Shown one piece after another: positions 42,337 to 51,801 of a stretch of DNA of 64,000 nt. The translations under genes and the position numbers were made by a program. Below the pieces are notes generated by a model. That model did no database searches. It saw only the letters and a program-made list of their open reading frames with translations, and had not been told where the DNA came from. The DNA is from Mucilaginibacter myungsuensis (GTDB lineage Bacteria; Bacteroidota; Bacteroidia; Sphingobacteriales; Sphingobacteriaceae): contig NZ_JADFFL010000003.1 of assembly GCF_015222005.1 (NCBI RefSeq), forward strand, positions 558,001-622,000. Reading direction: 5' to 3'. Position 1 is the stretch's first letter; each line of letters opens with the position of its first letter.

Positions 42337-45300
42337 ATGGCTGCAAAACAGGTTTTTCAAACTGATACCCCAAGCAGGTGGAACCGTTTTAAGTGGCTCA
42401 GCCGGGGGCTGCTGATCTTCCTGTTGCTGGGTATTGCCGCCGTTGTTATTACCATCCGTTCTACTCGTTACCCTACCTTGCCGAGCTTTGACCAGGCCCC
42501 CAAACGCTTGACCGTAAAAGAACTCGACCTGATCAAAAAGAGCCGCAAATACGGCGAATTCAAGGTCGATACCGAAGAACTGGCGAAGCTACGCCACCGC
42601 ATGCACCTGCACCAGTTGCAGCACCCGAATAACAAAATGCGCATCAACTTCGGGTTCTATCGCGCGTGGGAACCACAGGCCTATACCTCGCTGTCCGATC
42701 ATATCAACAAAATGGATGTCATCATTACCGAAGGCTTTTCCATTACCCCCAACCAAGATACTGTCACCGTCCGTTTGGATACCGGTTTGACCAACGTTAA
42801 CCGCTGGCACAAAAAGCAGGTGTTGATGTCGTTGAGTAACTACATCAACATCGATAACGTTAGCGGCTACATGGACACCAAAACGGTGGAGCGTATTGTT
42901 AAGGATAAAAAAGCCCGCCAAAAGCTGATCAATGATATCGCGGCCAAGCTCACCAAATACAAATTCCGTGGCTTGAATATGGAGCTGGTGGATGTGCAAC
43001 GAACCACTAAAGACTATCACGAGTTTGAGAAAGAACTTTACGAGACCCTCCACGCCCGGGGCTTTATGGTAACACAGAACGTAATGCCGAGCGATGACTC
43101 GTACGATCTGAAACACCTTCAAAAATACAACGACTTCCTGTTAGTATTTGCTACCGATCAGCATACCTATAATACCCTCCCCGGCGATATTGCCCATCAA
43201 CGCTGGGTGGAGGAATTGTTAGATCACGTATGCGCCATTGTGCCCAGCAATAAAGTAGTGCTTGTATTAACGGCAGGCGGCTACGATTGGCCCGAGAATA
43301 GCGAGGGGGCATCCGTCGGTTACCAGCAGGCCATTAGCGTGGCGCAGGAAAATAAGTCGAAGGTCACGTTCGATAAAGGGTCGGCCAATTTGCATTATAA
43401 ATACACCGCGCTAGATAGCAGCAAGCACACCGTTTATTTTATGGATGCTGCGGCCAACTTTAACATCATGCGCATGGCCGATGATTGGGGCGTTGGTGGT
43501 ATTGCGCTATGGCGTTTAGGTTACGAGGATCCGCGTTTGTGGTCTTTCTTCTCTAAAAGTTTGGCGTTGGATTCCTTAAAACGTACCGGCATCGACGAAG
43601 AACATCTGACCCGCGTTGGCCTGAATAACCATATCGACTATACCGGCGACGGCGAGGTGTTAGATCTGATCACGCAGCCCGAAATGGGAGAGATCAGTAT
43701 CAACATCGATAAAACCAACTTCACGGTCACCGATCAGGAATATAAAAAGCTACCTACCAAGTATGTGATCCGTAAGTACGGTTACAAAGCAAAAAAAGTA
43801 GTGCTGACCTTCGATGATGGTCCTGACCCGGCCTACACGCCGCGCATACTGGACATTTTAGAGAAAGAAAAAGTACCGGGGTCATTCTTCATTGTCGGGT
43901 CGATGGCCGAGAAGGCGATACCAATTGTTAAACGCATTTACGATTCGGGGTACGAGATAGGTAACCATACGTATTACCACCCCGATATCTCCACCATCAG
44001 CATGATGCGGGTAAAGCTGGAATTGAATGCTACGCGCAAGCTGATCGAATCTATTACGGGCAGGAGCACCATCCTTTTCCGCCCGCCATTTAATGCTGAT
44101 GCCGAACCACGTACACTGGCCGAGGTCATCCCCGTGGCCGAAAGCCGAAAGCAGAACTACATCAACATTGGCGAATCTATCGACCCGCACGATTGGCAAC
44201 CAGGCGTTACGGCCGACAGCATTGTAGCACGCACCATCCGCATGGCTAACGATGGCTCGATGATACTATTGCACGACGCCGGCGGTGATACACGCGAGGA
44301 GACCGTAAAAGCCCTCCCGCGCATTATCCATTACTTTAAAACCCACGGCTACCAGTTCACCACCATCGGCGATATTTTGGATAAGACCCGCGAAGAGCTG
44401 ATGCCCGAGATCAAGGAAGATGCCGAAACCACTGTCACGGATCGGATCTATGATGCCTTTATCAACGGCTATTTTTATGGCGGATTTGTACTCAACTACA
44501 TCTTCTACACGGCCATATTTTTGGCCGTCGGGCGGATCTTTTTGATCGGTGTGCTGGCTACCCGCCAATACTTTATCAACAAACGCGAAAAGCGTGACAT
44601 GCCCAATGCTGCTACCCTGCCGCCGGTCAGTATCATCGTCCCCGGATATAATGAGGAGGTGACAGCCGTCAAGACCATCCTAAGCCTACTACAAACCGAC
44701 TATCCATCATTCGAGGTCATTTTTGTGGATGACGGTTCTAAAGACAACACCTACCAAATGGTGACCGATGCTTACGGTGACCATTCATCGGTCAAGGTAC
44801 TCACCAAACCCAACGGCGGCAAAGCATCAGCTCTGAATTTTGGCATCCAGCATTCGCAGTATGACCATGTGATCTGTATCGACGCGGATACCCAACTAAA
44901 GACCGATGCCGTTCATCACCTGATGCGTTACTTTACCGATGCCGAAATAGGTGCCGTTGCAGGTACGGTCAAAGTGGGTAACGCTCACAACCTGCTTACC
45001 AATTGGCAGGCGATCGAGTATATCACCGCACAAAATATGGACAGGCGGGCATTCGATCTGTTGAACAGCATTACCGTAGTCCCCGGCGCTATCGGGGCGT
45101 TTAAAAAGCAAGCCATTGCCGAGGCGGGCGGATTTACTACCGATACACTTGCCGAGGATTGCGACCTCACGATGCGCATCCTTAAACTGGGCTACATTGT
45201 CCGCAATTGTGACGATGCGATCGCTTATACAGAAGCACCTGAAACCTTGAGCGGGCTACTTAAACAACGTTTCCGCTGGAGTTTTGGGGTAATTCAGAGC

Positions 45301-45705
45301 TTTTGGAAAAACCGCGACGCGTTGTTCAATAAAAAATATAACTTCTTTGGCATGGTCGGCATGCCTAATATCTTGCTGTTCCAGATCATCCTGCCGCTGT
45401 TCTCGCCATTAGCAGATCTGATGATGCTGGTCGGTTTCCTTGGCGATAACCCTTATAAGATATTGTGGTTCTATCTGGCCTTTATCATTATCGACCTCAT
45501 TGTATCTGCCCTGGCTTTCTGGATGGAGAAAGAACGGGACTATCACCGGTTGCTGTACATCATCCCGCAACGTTTCATTTGGCGCCAACTGATGTATTGG
45601 GTATTATTCAAATCGATCCGCAGGGCATTAAAAGGCGAATTGAGCGGTTGGGGAGTATTGAAACGTACGGGGAGTGTGAAAGTGATCGACGAAGCAGATC
45701 GGTAG
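42337..45705 (+). CDS. Trifunctional envelope glycan protein: GH18-like, NodB deacetylase, GT2 synthase
   Basis: A 1122-residue membrane protein. It has an N-terminal membrane anchor (about 22-44: LLIFLLLGIAAVVITI). Residues about 85-430 are a glycoside hydrolase family 18-type domain; the DxxDxDxE region reads FRGLNMELVD, so the catalytic Glu is kept but the preceding Asp is Asn. About 480-690 is a polysaccharide deacetylase: TFDDGPD at 490, the metal pair in NHTYYHPD, RPPFNAD and ILLHDAGGDT. A membrane segment follows (about 705-735), then a processive GT2 domain: FVDDGSKDN near 798, DADT near 848, EDCD near 938 and QRFRW near 978, and further membrane helices at the end. Such fusions could hydrolyse, deacetylate and extend a beta-linked GlcNAc-type polymer; the product is inferred. 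Confidence 0.93.
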   Translation: MAAKQVFQTDTPSRWNRFKWLSRGLLIFLLLGIAAVVITIRSTRYPTLPSFDQAPKRLTVKELDLIKKSRKYGEFKVDTEELAKLRHRMHLHQLQHPNNKMRINFGFYRAWEPQAYTSLSDHINKMDVIITEGFSITPNQDTVTVRLDTGLTNVNRWHKKQVLMSLSNYINIDNVSGYMDTKTVERIVKDKKARQKLINDIAAKLTKYKFRGLNMELVDVQRTTKDYHEFEKELYETLHARGFMVTQNVMPSDDSYDLKHLQKYNDFLLVFATDQHTYNTLPGDIAHQRWVEELLDHVCAIVPSNKVVLVLTAGGYDWPENSEGASVGYQQAISVAQENKSKVTFDKGSANLHYKYTALDSSKHTVYFMDAAANFNIMRMADDWGVGGIALWRLGYEDPRLWSFFSKSLALDSLKRTGIDEEHLTRVGLNNHIDYTGDGEVLDLITQPEMGEISINIDKTNFTVTDQEYKKLPTKYVIRKYGYKAKKVVLTFDDGPDPAYTPRILDILEKEKVPGSFFIVGSMAEKAIPIVKRIYDSGYEIGNHTYYHPDISTISMMRVKLELNATRKLIESITGRSTILFRPPFNADAEPRTLAEVIPVAESRKQNYINIGESIDPHDWQPGVTADSIVARTIRMANDGSMILLHDAGGDTREETVKALPRIIHYFKTHGYQFTTIGDILDKTREELMPEIKEDAETTVTDRIYDAFINGYFYGGFVLNYIFYTAIFLAVGRIFLIGVLATRQYFINKREKRDMPNAATLPPVSIIVPGYNEEVTAVKTILSLLQTDYPSFEVIFVDDGSKDNTYQMVTDAYGDHSSVKVLTKPNGGKASALNFGIQHSQYDHVICIDADTQLKTDAVHHLMRYFTDAEIGAVAGTVKVGNAHNLLTNWQAIEYITAQNMDRRAFDLLNSITVVPGAIGAFKKQAIAEAGGFTTDTLAEDCDLTMRILKLGYIVRNCDDAIAYTEAPETLSGLLKQRFRWSFGVIQSFWKNRDALFNKKYNFFGMVGMPNILLFQIILPLFSPLADLMMLVGFLGDNPYKILWFYLAFIIIDLIVSALAFWMEKERDYHRLLYIIPQRFIWRQLMYWVLFKSIRRALKGELSGWGVLKRTGSVKVIDEADR

Positions 45706-45789
45706 GCTTTTGATATGGACCTAAAATATTTTCAAGGAATTATGGAATACGGTCTGGTAAGGCATCATACTAACAACCAATTACCCATT

Positions 45790-46185
45790 ATGAAGACCTC
45801 GTTAGTTATTCTTTCCTTGCTGACCTTTTCGGCATCCGTCAATGCACAAAATACAGCAACAAAACCGACCGATACTCCTCAAGCCGGATCGCGCGGTACG
45901 GTCAGAATATGCACGGCATCTCGTCACAGGCTACTATCGCCACCCTTGTATGTCGTTTATGCGCGTGATAAGATCATCTATCGCAGTGATTCATCCAATA
46001 TCAAAAAGTCGCCGTTAGATGTTATCCAACAACAGGATATCGCCTCGATGGAAATTTTGAAGGACAGTACCGCGAATGCTCAATTTGGGGCGGCCGCTAA
46101 AAATGGAGTGGTCATCATCCGCATTACCGAAAAGGCATCGGTAAACAGGGAACTGATTAAGGCACTAATTAAAGATAAACCCTGA
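45790..46185 (+). CDS. Exported stand-alone TonB-plug-like domain protein
   Basis: Start placed at ATG 45790, giving 131 residues with a signal peptide (MKTSLVILSLLTFSASVNAQ); an in-frame ATG at 45715 would add 25 residues ahead of it. PLYVVYARDKIIYRSD and QQDIASMEILKDSTANAQFG, AAAKNGVVIIRI match the plug domain of TonB-dependent receptors, in which the usual form is PLYVVDG..I.SIEVLKDASATALYG..GANGVV. It has no barrel or carboxypeptidase-like domain, so it is not a receptor by itself. Its stop abuts the stop of ispF on the other strand. Confidence 0.82.
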   Translation: MKTSLVILSLLTFSASVNAQNTATKPTDTPQAGSRGTVRICTASRHRLLSPPLYVVYARDKIIYRSDSSNIKKSPLDVIQQQDIASMEILKDSTANAQFGAAAKNGVVIIRITEKASVNRELIKALIKDKP

Positions 46186-46668
46186 TCAGATCTTCTCGAT
46201 CAAACAAACGGCGTAAGCCACGACACCTTCTTCGCGGCCAATAAAGCCCATTTGCTCATTAGTAGTGGCTTTAATAGAGATATCATCCGGATCGATCTGG
46301 GCAGCCTGAGCGATATGGGCCGTCATGGCAGGGATATGCGGGTTGATCTTTGGCGCTTCCAGGCAGATCATGGCATCAATGTTACCGATCGCCCAACCTT
46401 TTTCTTTCAGCATTTCCATCACGTGCTGTAGCAGGATCAGGCTGCTGATACCTTTCCAGCGGTCGTCAGTATTTTTAAAATGAAAACCGATATCTCGCAG
46501 GTTGGCCGCACCTAATAAGGCATCGCAAATAGCATGTAATAACACATCAGCATCAGAGTGACCATACGCACCTGATGTATGCTCTAATTTTACACCACCC
46601 ATCACAAACGGGTGACCATCGCGCAGTTGATGCACGTCGAACCCGAAACCTACCCTTATTTTAGCCAT
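46186..46668 (-). CDS. ispF: 2-C-methyl-D-erythritol 2,4-cyclodiphosphate synthase
   Basis: Fifth step of the non-mevalonate isoprenoid pathway, turning a CDP-methylerythritol phosphate into the cyclic diphosphate. The 160-residue trimeric enzyme begins MAKIRVGFGFDVHQLRDGHP; the metal ligands are in GFDVHQL and GHSDADVLLHAICDAL, and NTDDRWKGISS and EQMGFIGREEGV are typical. It starts three bases after porV on the same strand. Confidence 0.97.
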   Translation of the reverse strand: MAKIRVGFGFDVHQLRDGHPFVMGGVKLEHTSGAYGHSDADVLLHAICDALLGAANLRDIGFHFKNTDDRWKGISSLILLQHVMEMLKEKGWAIGNIDAMICLEAPKINPHIPAMTAHIAQAAQIDPDDISIKATTNEQMGFIGREEGVVAYAVCLIEKI

Positions 46669-46671
46669 TTT

Positions 46672-47874
46672 TTAGAATTGTTGTTTGCCGGTGGCACCAA
46701 AGTTAACCAACAACGAGAAACGGAGCGTGTTAGATAGCGGGCTACGTTGCTGACTGGCCGCTAAATAAGAAAAATCGATATTGAAGATATCATATTTAAA
46801 GCCCGCGCCAAGCGTTAGGTACTGGCGTGCGCCTTTGTTAGGGTTCTCGTAAAAATAACCTGCACGCAGGGCAAATTGCTTGTTATACCAATACTCCAAA
46901 CCCGGCGAGTAAGTGATCTCGCGCATTTCTTCGCCAAAACCTCCCGGTGCATCACTGAAAGAACCGAATATTCCTGAAACGACAGAACGGTCATCACTTT
47001 TGCCGCTGATAATAGCACCTGTATTATCGCGCAATGGCGGTGTCGGCACTAACAATTTATTGATATCAAAGGCAAGCGTAAACTCGTTATACTCGTCTAT
47101 CATCCAGGTATTGGCGGCACCGATCCTTAGGTTGGTCGGTAAAAAGTATTTTACGCCATTGTCTGAATAGCTGATCTTGGTACCGATGTTAGATATATTA
47201 ACACCGAAAGCAAATATCGCGTCCTTACCAAATTGCTGGGTCGGATTGCGATAGTACATGCTGGCATCGGCAGCTACAGCGTTGGCCGCGCGGGTTTGTT
47301 GCCCGGCCGTGAAAGCGCCGTTAGATAAATTAGAATGGATGAACCTACCTGTCAACCCCAACGAAAAATTCTCGCCGAACTGACGAGCCAACGTTACGTC
47401 AAGTGAAAGCTCGGTAGGGCGGTAAGTACCCTGATCGTTCTGATTGGCATCCACTAATTGTATGGATCCCAGGTTAAAATATCTTAAGGATGCTCCGATG
47501 GTATTGCGATCATCAACCTTCTTTGCAAAAGAAAGATAAGCCAGATCAACATCCGGCACTAAACGCCGTAACCAAGGGCTATATGACAAAGCGAAATGCG
47601 TGCCCTCACCTATAAAAGCTAACTTGGATGGATTCCAATAATTGGCATTCACATCGGTAGATAACGCTACACCGGCATCGCCCATGGCACCCGAACGCGA
47701 ATCCGGAGCGATGGACAAAAAAGGGACACCTGTAATAATAGGATTATCCTGCGCCGCACTGCCTGTGGTAGTGGTACCACCCGGGCCAATTACCTGTGCA
47801 GATGCTGCCAGGGGCAGCAAAGCCACCATCAGCGAACTTATCTTTATGATAGCTTTAGGGAAAAGTCTTGTCAT
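46672..47874 (-). CDS. porV: Type IX secretion outer-membrane channel protein PorV (LptO)
   Basis: Outer-membrane beta-barrel of the FadL fold that takes part in type IX secretion and carries cargo to the cell-surface attachment complex. The start at ATG 47874 (MTRLFPKAIIKISSLMVALL) gives a 400-residue product with a signal peptide ending around ASA-Q; an ATG 30 bases upstream is a less likely start. PFLSIAPDSRSGAMGDAGVA, LSTDVNANYWNPSKLAF and FALRAGYFYENPNKGARQYL are typical of the PorV family. gldJ is divergently transcribed next to it, and ispF follows it in an operon; porU, the usual neighbour, is not in the window. Confidence 0.93.
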   Translation of the reverse strand: MTRLFPKAIIKISSLMVALLPLAASAQVIGPGGTTTTGSAAQDNPIITGVPFLSIAPDSRSGAMGDAGVALSTDVNANYWNPSKLAFIGEGTHFALSYSPWLRRLVPDVDLAYLSFAKKVDDRNTIGASLRYFNLGSIQLVDANQNDQGTYRPTELSLDVTLARQFGENFSLGLTGRFIHSNLSNGAFTAGQQTRAANAVAADASMYYRNPTQQFGKDAIFAFGVNISNIGTKISYSDNGVKYFLPTNLRIGAANTWMIDEYNEFTLAFDINKLLVPTPPLRDNTGAIISGKSDDRSVVSGIFGSFSDAPGGFGEEMREITYSPGLEYWYNKQFALRAGYFYENPNKGARQYLTLGAGFKYDIFNIDFSYLAASQQRSPLSNTLRFSLLVNFGATGKQQF

Positions 47875-48102
47875 CAGTTTGTTCAGATCGTGTGCAACAT
47901 GCACATATCAATGCGAAATTAACGTATTATTATAAAATAACTTATCGGGTGGCGAAATTATTCAATTAAATATAACATCCACCGTTAATTTACGTTAAAA
48001 GGGTATTTATAAACATTTTATTTTCTGAAAATAACCATACATTAGCGTTAGTTACAGATCTGAAAATTTTACTAAATTTACGCTCTGATCAATTTGAATT
48101 GC

Positions 48103-49824
48103 ATGAAGATGAATTTTACCAGGTATGCTTTAGTGCTGTTGGGTGCGGGATCTTTGTTAGTTGGTTGTTCAAAACCATCATCTCCAAAGACAGGGATGCG
48201 GTATAACGACAAGTATAACGGCGGTTTCCAGGTATTTAGAAAGACACATCCGGCGCCGGGCCCGGGCCTGATCGCTATTGAAGGCGGTACCTTTGTACAA
48301 GGTGGCAGCGCCGGCGAGGACGTTACTTACGAGTATAACAACACGCGCAAGCGCAAATCCATCTCGACGTTCTACATGGACGAGACCGAGGTTTCTAATA
48401 ACGATTGGCGCGAATACCTGTACTGGTTACAAAGCAATTTCCCTGATGACCGCGAGCTTTACTATAATGCCATCCCTGATACCCTGGTTTGGCGTAGCGC
48501 TCTTTCATACAACGAGCCTTATGTAGATAACTATCTGCGTGGTGCTGCATTTCAAGACTATCCGGTTGTTGGTGTTAGTTGGAGCCAGACTCAAGATTAT
48601 TGCGATTGGCGTACACAACGCATGAACGAGAACATCCTGCGCGAGCGCGGTCAGTTAGCGTCATGGAAAGATAGATCTGCCACCGTGGGCAGTGCTGGCG
48701 GCGTTGCCAGTACAGGCATTACCGCCCCGGTCACTGCACCTACAGGCACCACTGCAACCGCAACAGCCGCAGATCCTAAACAGCCCTTTAATACCGAGAT
48801 CTACCTGAACGGTCAGTACAAAGGCCAGGGTATCGACGGTAAGAAAATGATGCCCGATCTTAACCCGCGTAACAACCCGGGTGGTTCCGGCAAAGTTACT
48901 CGTCCGGTGCGTCGCGAGGATGGTGTTTTGAAATCGGCCTACCGTTTGCCAACCGAAGCTGAATGGGAGTATGCAGCATTAGGCCTGATCGGTAATACGC
49001 AATTTGAGAATATTGACGATAACAAGATCTACCCATGGAATGGCATGGGCGTTCGTTCGCCCAGATCACGTACCCGTGGTTTGATCATGGCCAACTTTAA
49101 ACGTACCAGTGGTGATAACGCCGGTGTAGGTGGTTACCTGAATGATAAAGCCGACATTACAGCCCCGGTGCGTATGTATGAGCCTAACGATTTTGGCTTA
49201 TTCAACATGGCCGGTAACGTTAACGAATGGGTACAGGATACTTATCGCCAAACCTCGTTCGAGGAATCTGACGACTTTAACCCTTTCCGTGGTAACCAGT
49301 TCACTAACAAAAGCTACGCTGATGCCGAAAAAGGTCTGTACGCAAAAGATAAATACGGCCGCCCTGTAAAAACTGCTGCCGTAGCTCAAAAGAAACAGAC
49401 CTGGGCCGAATTGGTAGCTGCGCAACAAGCGGCCGCTAATCCAAATGCTAATACCACCAATCCGCCTGCTAACGCAGGTAACCCTGCCAATCCTGCTTTA
49501 CCGGCCGGTTTGCAACCTCAAGATAATGCACTGGCAGGTAAACCTTATTCTGCTGACCAACGTGGCGCAAGGGATCCTGAAACCGCTTTATATGGCATAA
49601 CCACTTTGGTAAATGACCGCTCTAAGGTTTACAAAGGCGGATCTTGGAATGACCGTGCACAGTGGTTAAACCCTGCTGCACGTCGCTTTAAAGACCAGGA
49701 CGATGTGAGTGCCGAGATTGGCTTCCGTTGCGCGATGAGCTATGATGGCCCGCCGGAGATCAATCCGAGTGGTAAACCGCACTTCAGCATTAAAAACTCT
49801 AAAAACTTTAATCCTAAAAAATAA
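48103..49824 (+). CDS. gldJ: Gliding motility lipoprotein GldJ (SUMF1/FGE-like)
   Basis: Lipoprotein needed for gliding and stability of the type IX secretion motor in relatives. The start ATG 48103 (MKMNFTRYALVLLGAGSLLV) gives 573 residues with lipobox LLVGC; the frame is also open from a TTG at 48094. Near residue 55-70, GPGLIAIEGGTFVQGGS matches the GldJ form of the FGE-sulfatase fold, and STFYMDETEVSNNDWREYLY, YPVVGVSWSQTQDYCDW, YRLPTEAEWEYAA and GGSWNDRAQW ... EIGFRCAMS complete it. Two Ala/Pro/Asn/Thr-rich linkers (about 195-225 and 440-475) interrupt the fold. No gldKLMN is present here. Confidence 0.92.
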   Translation: MKMNFTRYALVLLGAGSLLVGCSKPSSPKTGMRYNDKYNGGFQVFRKTHPAPGPGLIAIEGGTFVQGGSAGEDVTYEYNNTRKRKSISTFYMDETEVSNNDWREYLYWLQSNFPDDRELYYNAIPDTLVWRSALSYNEPYVDNYLRGAAFQDYPVVGVSWSQTQDYCDWRTQRMNENILRERGQLASWKDRSATVGSAGGVASTGITAPVTAPTGTTATATAADPKQPFNTEIYLNGQYKGQGIDGKKMMPDLNPRNNPGGSGKVTRPVRREDGVLKSAYRLPTEAEWEYAALGLIGNTQFENIDDNKIYPWNGMGVRSPRSRTRGLIMANFKRTSGDNAGVGGYLNDKADITAPVRMYEPNDFGLFNMAGNVNEWVQDTYRQTSFEESDDFNPFRGNQFTNKSYADAEKGLYAKDKYGRPVKTAAVAQKKQTWAELVAAQQAAANPNANTTNPPANAGNPANPALPAGLQPQDNALAGKPYSADQRGARDPETALYGITTLVNDRSKVYKGGSWNDRAQWLNPAARRFKDQDDVSAEIGFRCAMSYDGPPEINPSGKPHFSIKNSKNFNPKK

Positions 49825-49840
49825 GGATGTTGACATAAAC

Positions 49841-49876
49841 AAAGAACGCCCGTGAAGATGATCACGGGCGTTCTTT
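49841..49876. terminator. Bidirectional terminator between gldJ and the biotin carrier gene
   Basis: AAAGAACGCCCGTG pairs perfectly with CACGGGCGTTCTTT over an eight-base loop. A/T runs on both sides allow it to stop both converging messages. Confidence 0.92.
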
Positions 49877-49907
49877 GTTATATAGCATTTTGCGAAGGAC
49901 CGAACAC

Positions 49908-50408
49908 CTAAGCGAAAAGCATCAGCAGTTGTCCCTTTTCGACTTTATCCCCTGGTGTTACCTTAATGCTCTTAACGGTCACATCGGCCGGGGCTTTAAT
50001 GATATTCTCCATTTTCATGGCCTCCAGGGTAAACAGGTTATCGCCTTTCTTAATGGTATCGCCTTCGTTCACAAATATCTTTAATACCAGGCCTGGCATT
50101 GGTGCTTTCAGGTCGGCCACTTTGGCGCTGTCGGCACTGCTCATGCCCAATTTATCTAATAACAGGTCGAATTGGTCCTTGGCTGATACCTGGTAAGTAT
50201 TACCGTTCACTTTTATCTCCGCTGTTTTAGCGGTGTTATCAAAGTTCACCACCTCCACATTATAGGAGCCCGTTCCGTTTATAATATGATAGACACCCGG
50301 AGCGATATTACTGATATCAGGTTGTAAGGCATTGCCTTTAACCGTTAGGCCACCCGGACCATCTCCTACCTCGAAAGCAAGTTTTTCGTTTACTTTGATC
50401 TGATACAT
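49908..50408 (-). CDS. Biotin carboxyl carrier protein domain
   Basis: A 166-residue biotin/lipoyl-attachment protein. The C-terminal swinging domain (about 96-166) has LKAPMPGLVLKIFVNEGDTI and the biotin site EAMKMENII; the lysine is the acceptor. The N-terminal half (MYQIKVNEKLAFEVGDGPGG) is like that of biotin carriers of acyl-CoA carboxylases in Bacteroidota. It is the last gene of a six-gene leftward operon and starts four bases after DUF4159. No carboxylase subunit is in view, so the partner enzyme is unknown. Confidence 0.9.
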   Translation of the reverse strand: MYQIKVNEKLAFEVGDGPGGLTVKGNALQPDISNIAPGVYHIINGTGSYNVEVVNFDNTAKTAEIKVNGNTYQVSAKDQFDLLLDKLGMSSADSAKVADLKAPMPGLVLKIFVNEGDTIKKGDNLFTLEAMKMENIIKAPADVTVKSIKVTPGDKVEKGQLLMLFA

Positions 50409-50412
50409 CGCC

Positions 50413-51072
50413 TTATTGGGTTAATGCAAATTGTATCATATTAGCGCCCATTTTGAGGGCTTTAGCGCGCGATTCCTGCGTATCGCCGGCGTAGGTACCA
50501 AAGTCTTCCCAGCCGTTGCCTAAGTCGCACTCGTAACTGTAAAAGCACACCATACGGCCTTTATATATCAACCCGAAGCCCTGGGCGCGCGTGCCATCAT
50601 GCTCGTGCACTTTGGGTAGCCCGGTGGGGAAATCGTATTTCTGATGATAGATGGGATGGTTCACCGGCAACTCAACAAACTCCAATTCGGGAAATACTCG
50701 TTTCATTTGCGGGCGGATGAATTTATCCAGGCCGTAGTTATCGTCGATATGTAAAAAACCGCCGCCTTGCAGGTACTTGCGCAAGTTCTTCACTTCCACA
50801 TCGCTAAAGATCACGTTGCCATGGCCTGTCAGGAAAACGAATGGATAGTTGAATATCTCGGTGCTACCCACCTCCACCACCTCATCTTCTAACTGGAAGT
50901 TGGTCTTCAAGTTCTCGTTACAGAATTTGATCAGATTGGGCAAAGCCGTACGGTCGCCATACCAATCGCCGCCGCCGTTGTATTTTAACTTAGCCATGCG
51001 GTATGATGGCGGAGCAAAAGCTACGAACAGGCAAAAACATAGCAACGTGGCTATCCCTATCTTCAACTTCAT
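50413..51072 (-). CDS. DUF4159 domain protein, exported
   Basis: A 219-residue protein with a signal peptide (MKLKIGIATLLCFCLFVAFA). It is one domain of the DUF4159 type, a class-I-glutamine-amidotransferase-like fold: RMAKLKYNGGGDWYGDRTAL, FNYPFVFLTGHGNVIFSD, GGGFLHIDDNYGLDKFIRPQ and PVNHPIYHQKYDFPTGLPKV. GHGNVIFSDVEVKNLRKYLQ is the conserved middle. The family has no known biochemical role. It lies in the operon nine bases after rsmE. Confidence 0.85.
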   Translation of the reverse strand: MKLKIGIATLLCFCLFVAFAPPSYRMAKLKYNGGGDWYGDRTALPNLIKFCNENLKTNFQLEDEVVEVGSTEIFNYPFVFLTGHGNVIFSDVEVKNLRKYLQGGGFLHIDDNYGLDKFIRPQMKRVFPELEFVELPVNHPIYHQKYDFPTGLPKVHEHDGTRAQGFGLIYKGRMVCFYSYECDLGNGWEDFGTYAGDTQESRAKALKMGANMIQFALTQ

Positions 51073-51081
51073 AAAATGATA

Positions 51082-51789
51082 TTAGCGGTTTAAAAAGTTC
51101 ACCTCAAAACAAGCCTCTAATGCGGCCGTTTCGGTGCGGAGCCTGCTTTCACCTAAAGTTATGGCTTTATAACCACTTTGTAAAGCATCGGTCACTTCTT
51201 TTTCGGTAAAGTCGCCCTCGGGGCCTATTATCACCAAATAGTTACCTTGTGGTGCGATCAGATCTTTAATAGCCGACTTGGGTCCGTCTATGCAATGTGC
51301 CACAAATTTTTGCCCATCGAATGGCCGCTCCAAAAATTTGTTGAAAGGCACAGCCTCGTTCAGTATGGGGTGATAGGCTTTCAGCGATTGCTTAATAGCC
51401 GATGTGATGATCTTATTCAGGCGCTCAGCTTTGGCTTCCTTACGCTCTGATCGCTGGGTGATGATCAGCGAAACTTCATCAATGCCGATCTCGGTCGCCT
51501 TTTCCAAAAACCATTCCAACCGGTCCAGATTTTTAGTTGGGGCCACGGCCATGTGCAGGTAATGGTTGCGCTTCCCGTATTCGGTGATCACCGAATCGAT
51601 CTTGAGGATAGTGCGTTTTGGATGCGGATCGCTGATGGTTGCAGTGTATAGCCCGCCTTTACCATCGATCAGGCTAACCTGATCGCTCTGGCCCAAACGC
51701 AACACGCGCGCGCAATGTTTGCTCTCCTCCTCTGTCAGGAACCAGGCATCATTTTGTGGGGTGATATTGGGGGTATAAAACAGGTGCAT
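51082..51789 (-). CDS. rsmE: 16S rRNA (uracil-1498-N3)-methyltransferase
   Basis: SPOUT-fold enzyme of 235 residues that methylates U1498. The N-terminal PUA-like domain has EEESKHCARVLRLGQSDQVS and LIDGKGGLYTATI; the C-terminal knot has LVIIGPEGDFTEKEVTDAL and ITLGESRLRTETAALEACF, the SAM-binding trefoil. It lies in the operon 12 bases after the CNNM gene. Confidence 0.97.
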   Translation of the reverse strand: MHLFYTPNITPQNDAWFLTEEESKHCARVLRLGQSDQVSLIDGKGGLYTATISDPHPKRTILKIDSVITEYGKRNHYLHMAVAPTKNLDRLEWFLEKATEIGIDEVSLIITQRSERKEAKAERLNKIITSAIKQSLKAYHPILNEAVPFNKFLERPFDGQKFVAHCIDGPKSAIKDLIAPQGNYLVIIGPEGDFTEKEVTDALQSGYKAITLGESRLRTETAALEACFEVNFLNR

Positions 51790-51801
51790 ACCGGCAAGGG
51801 G

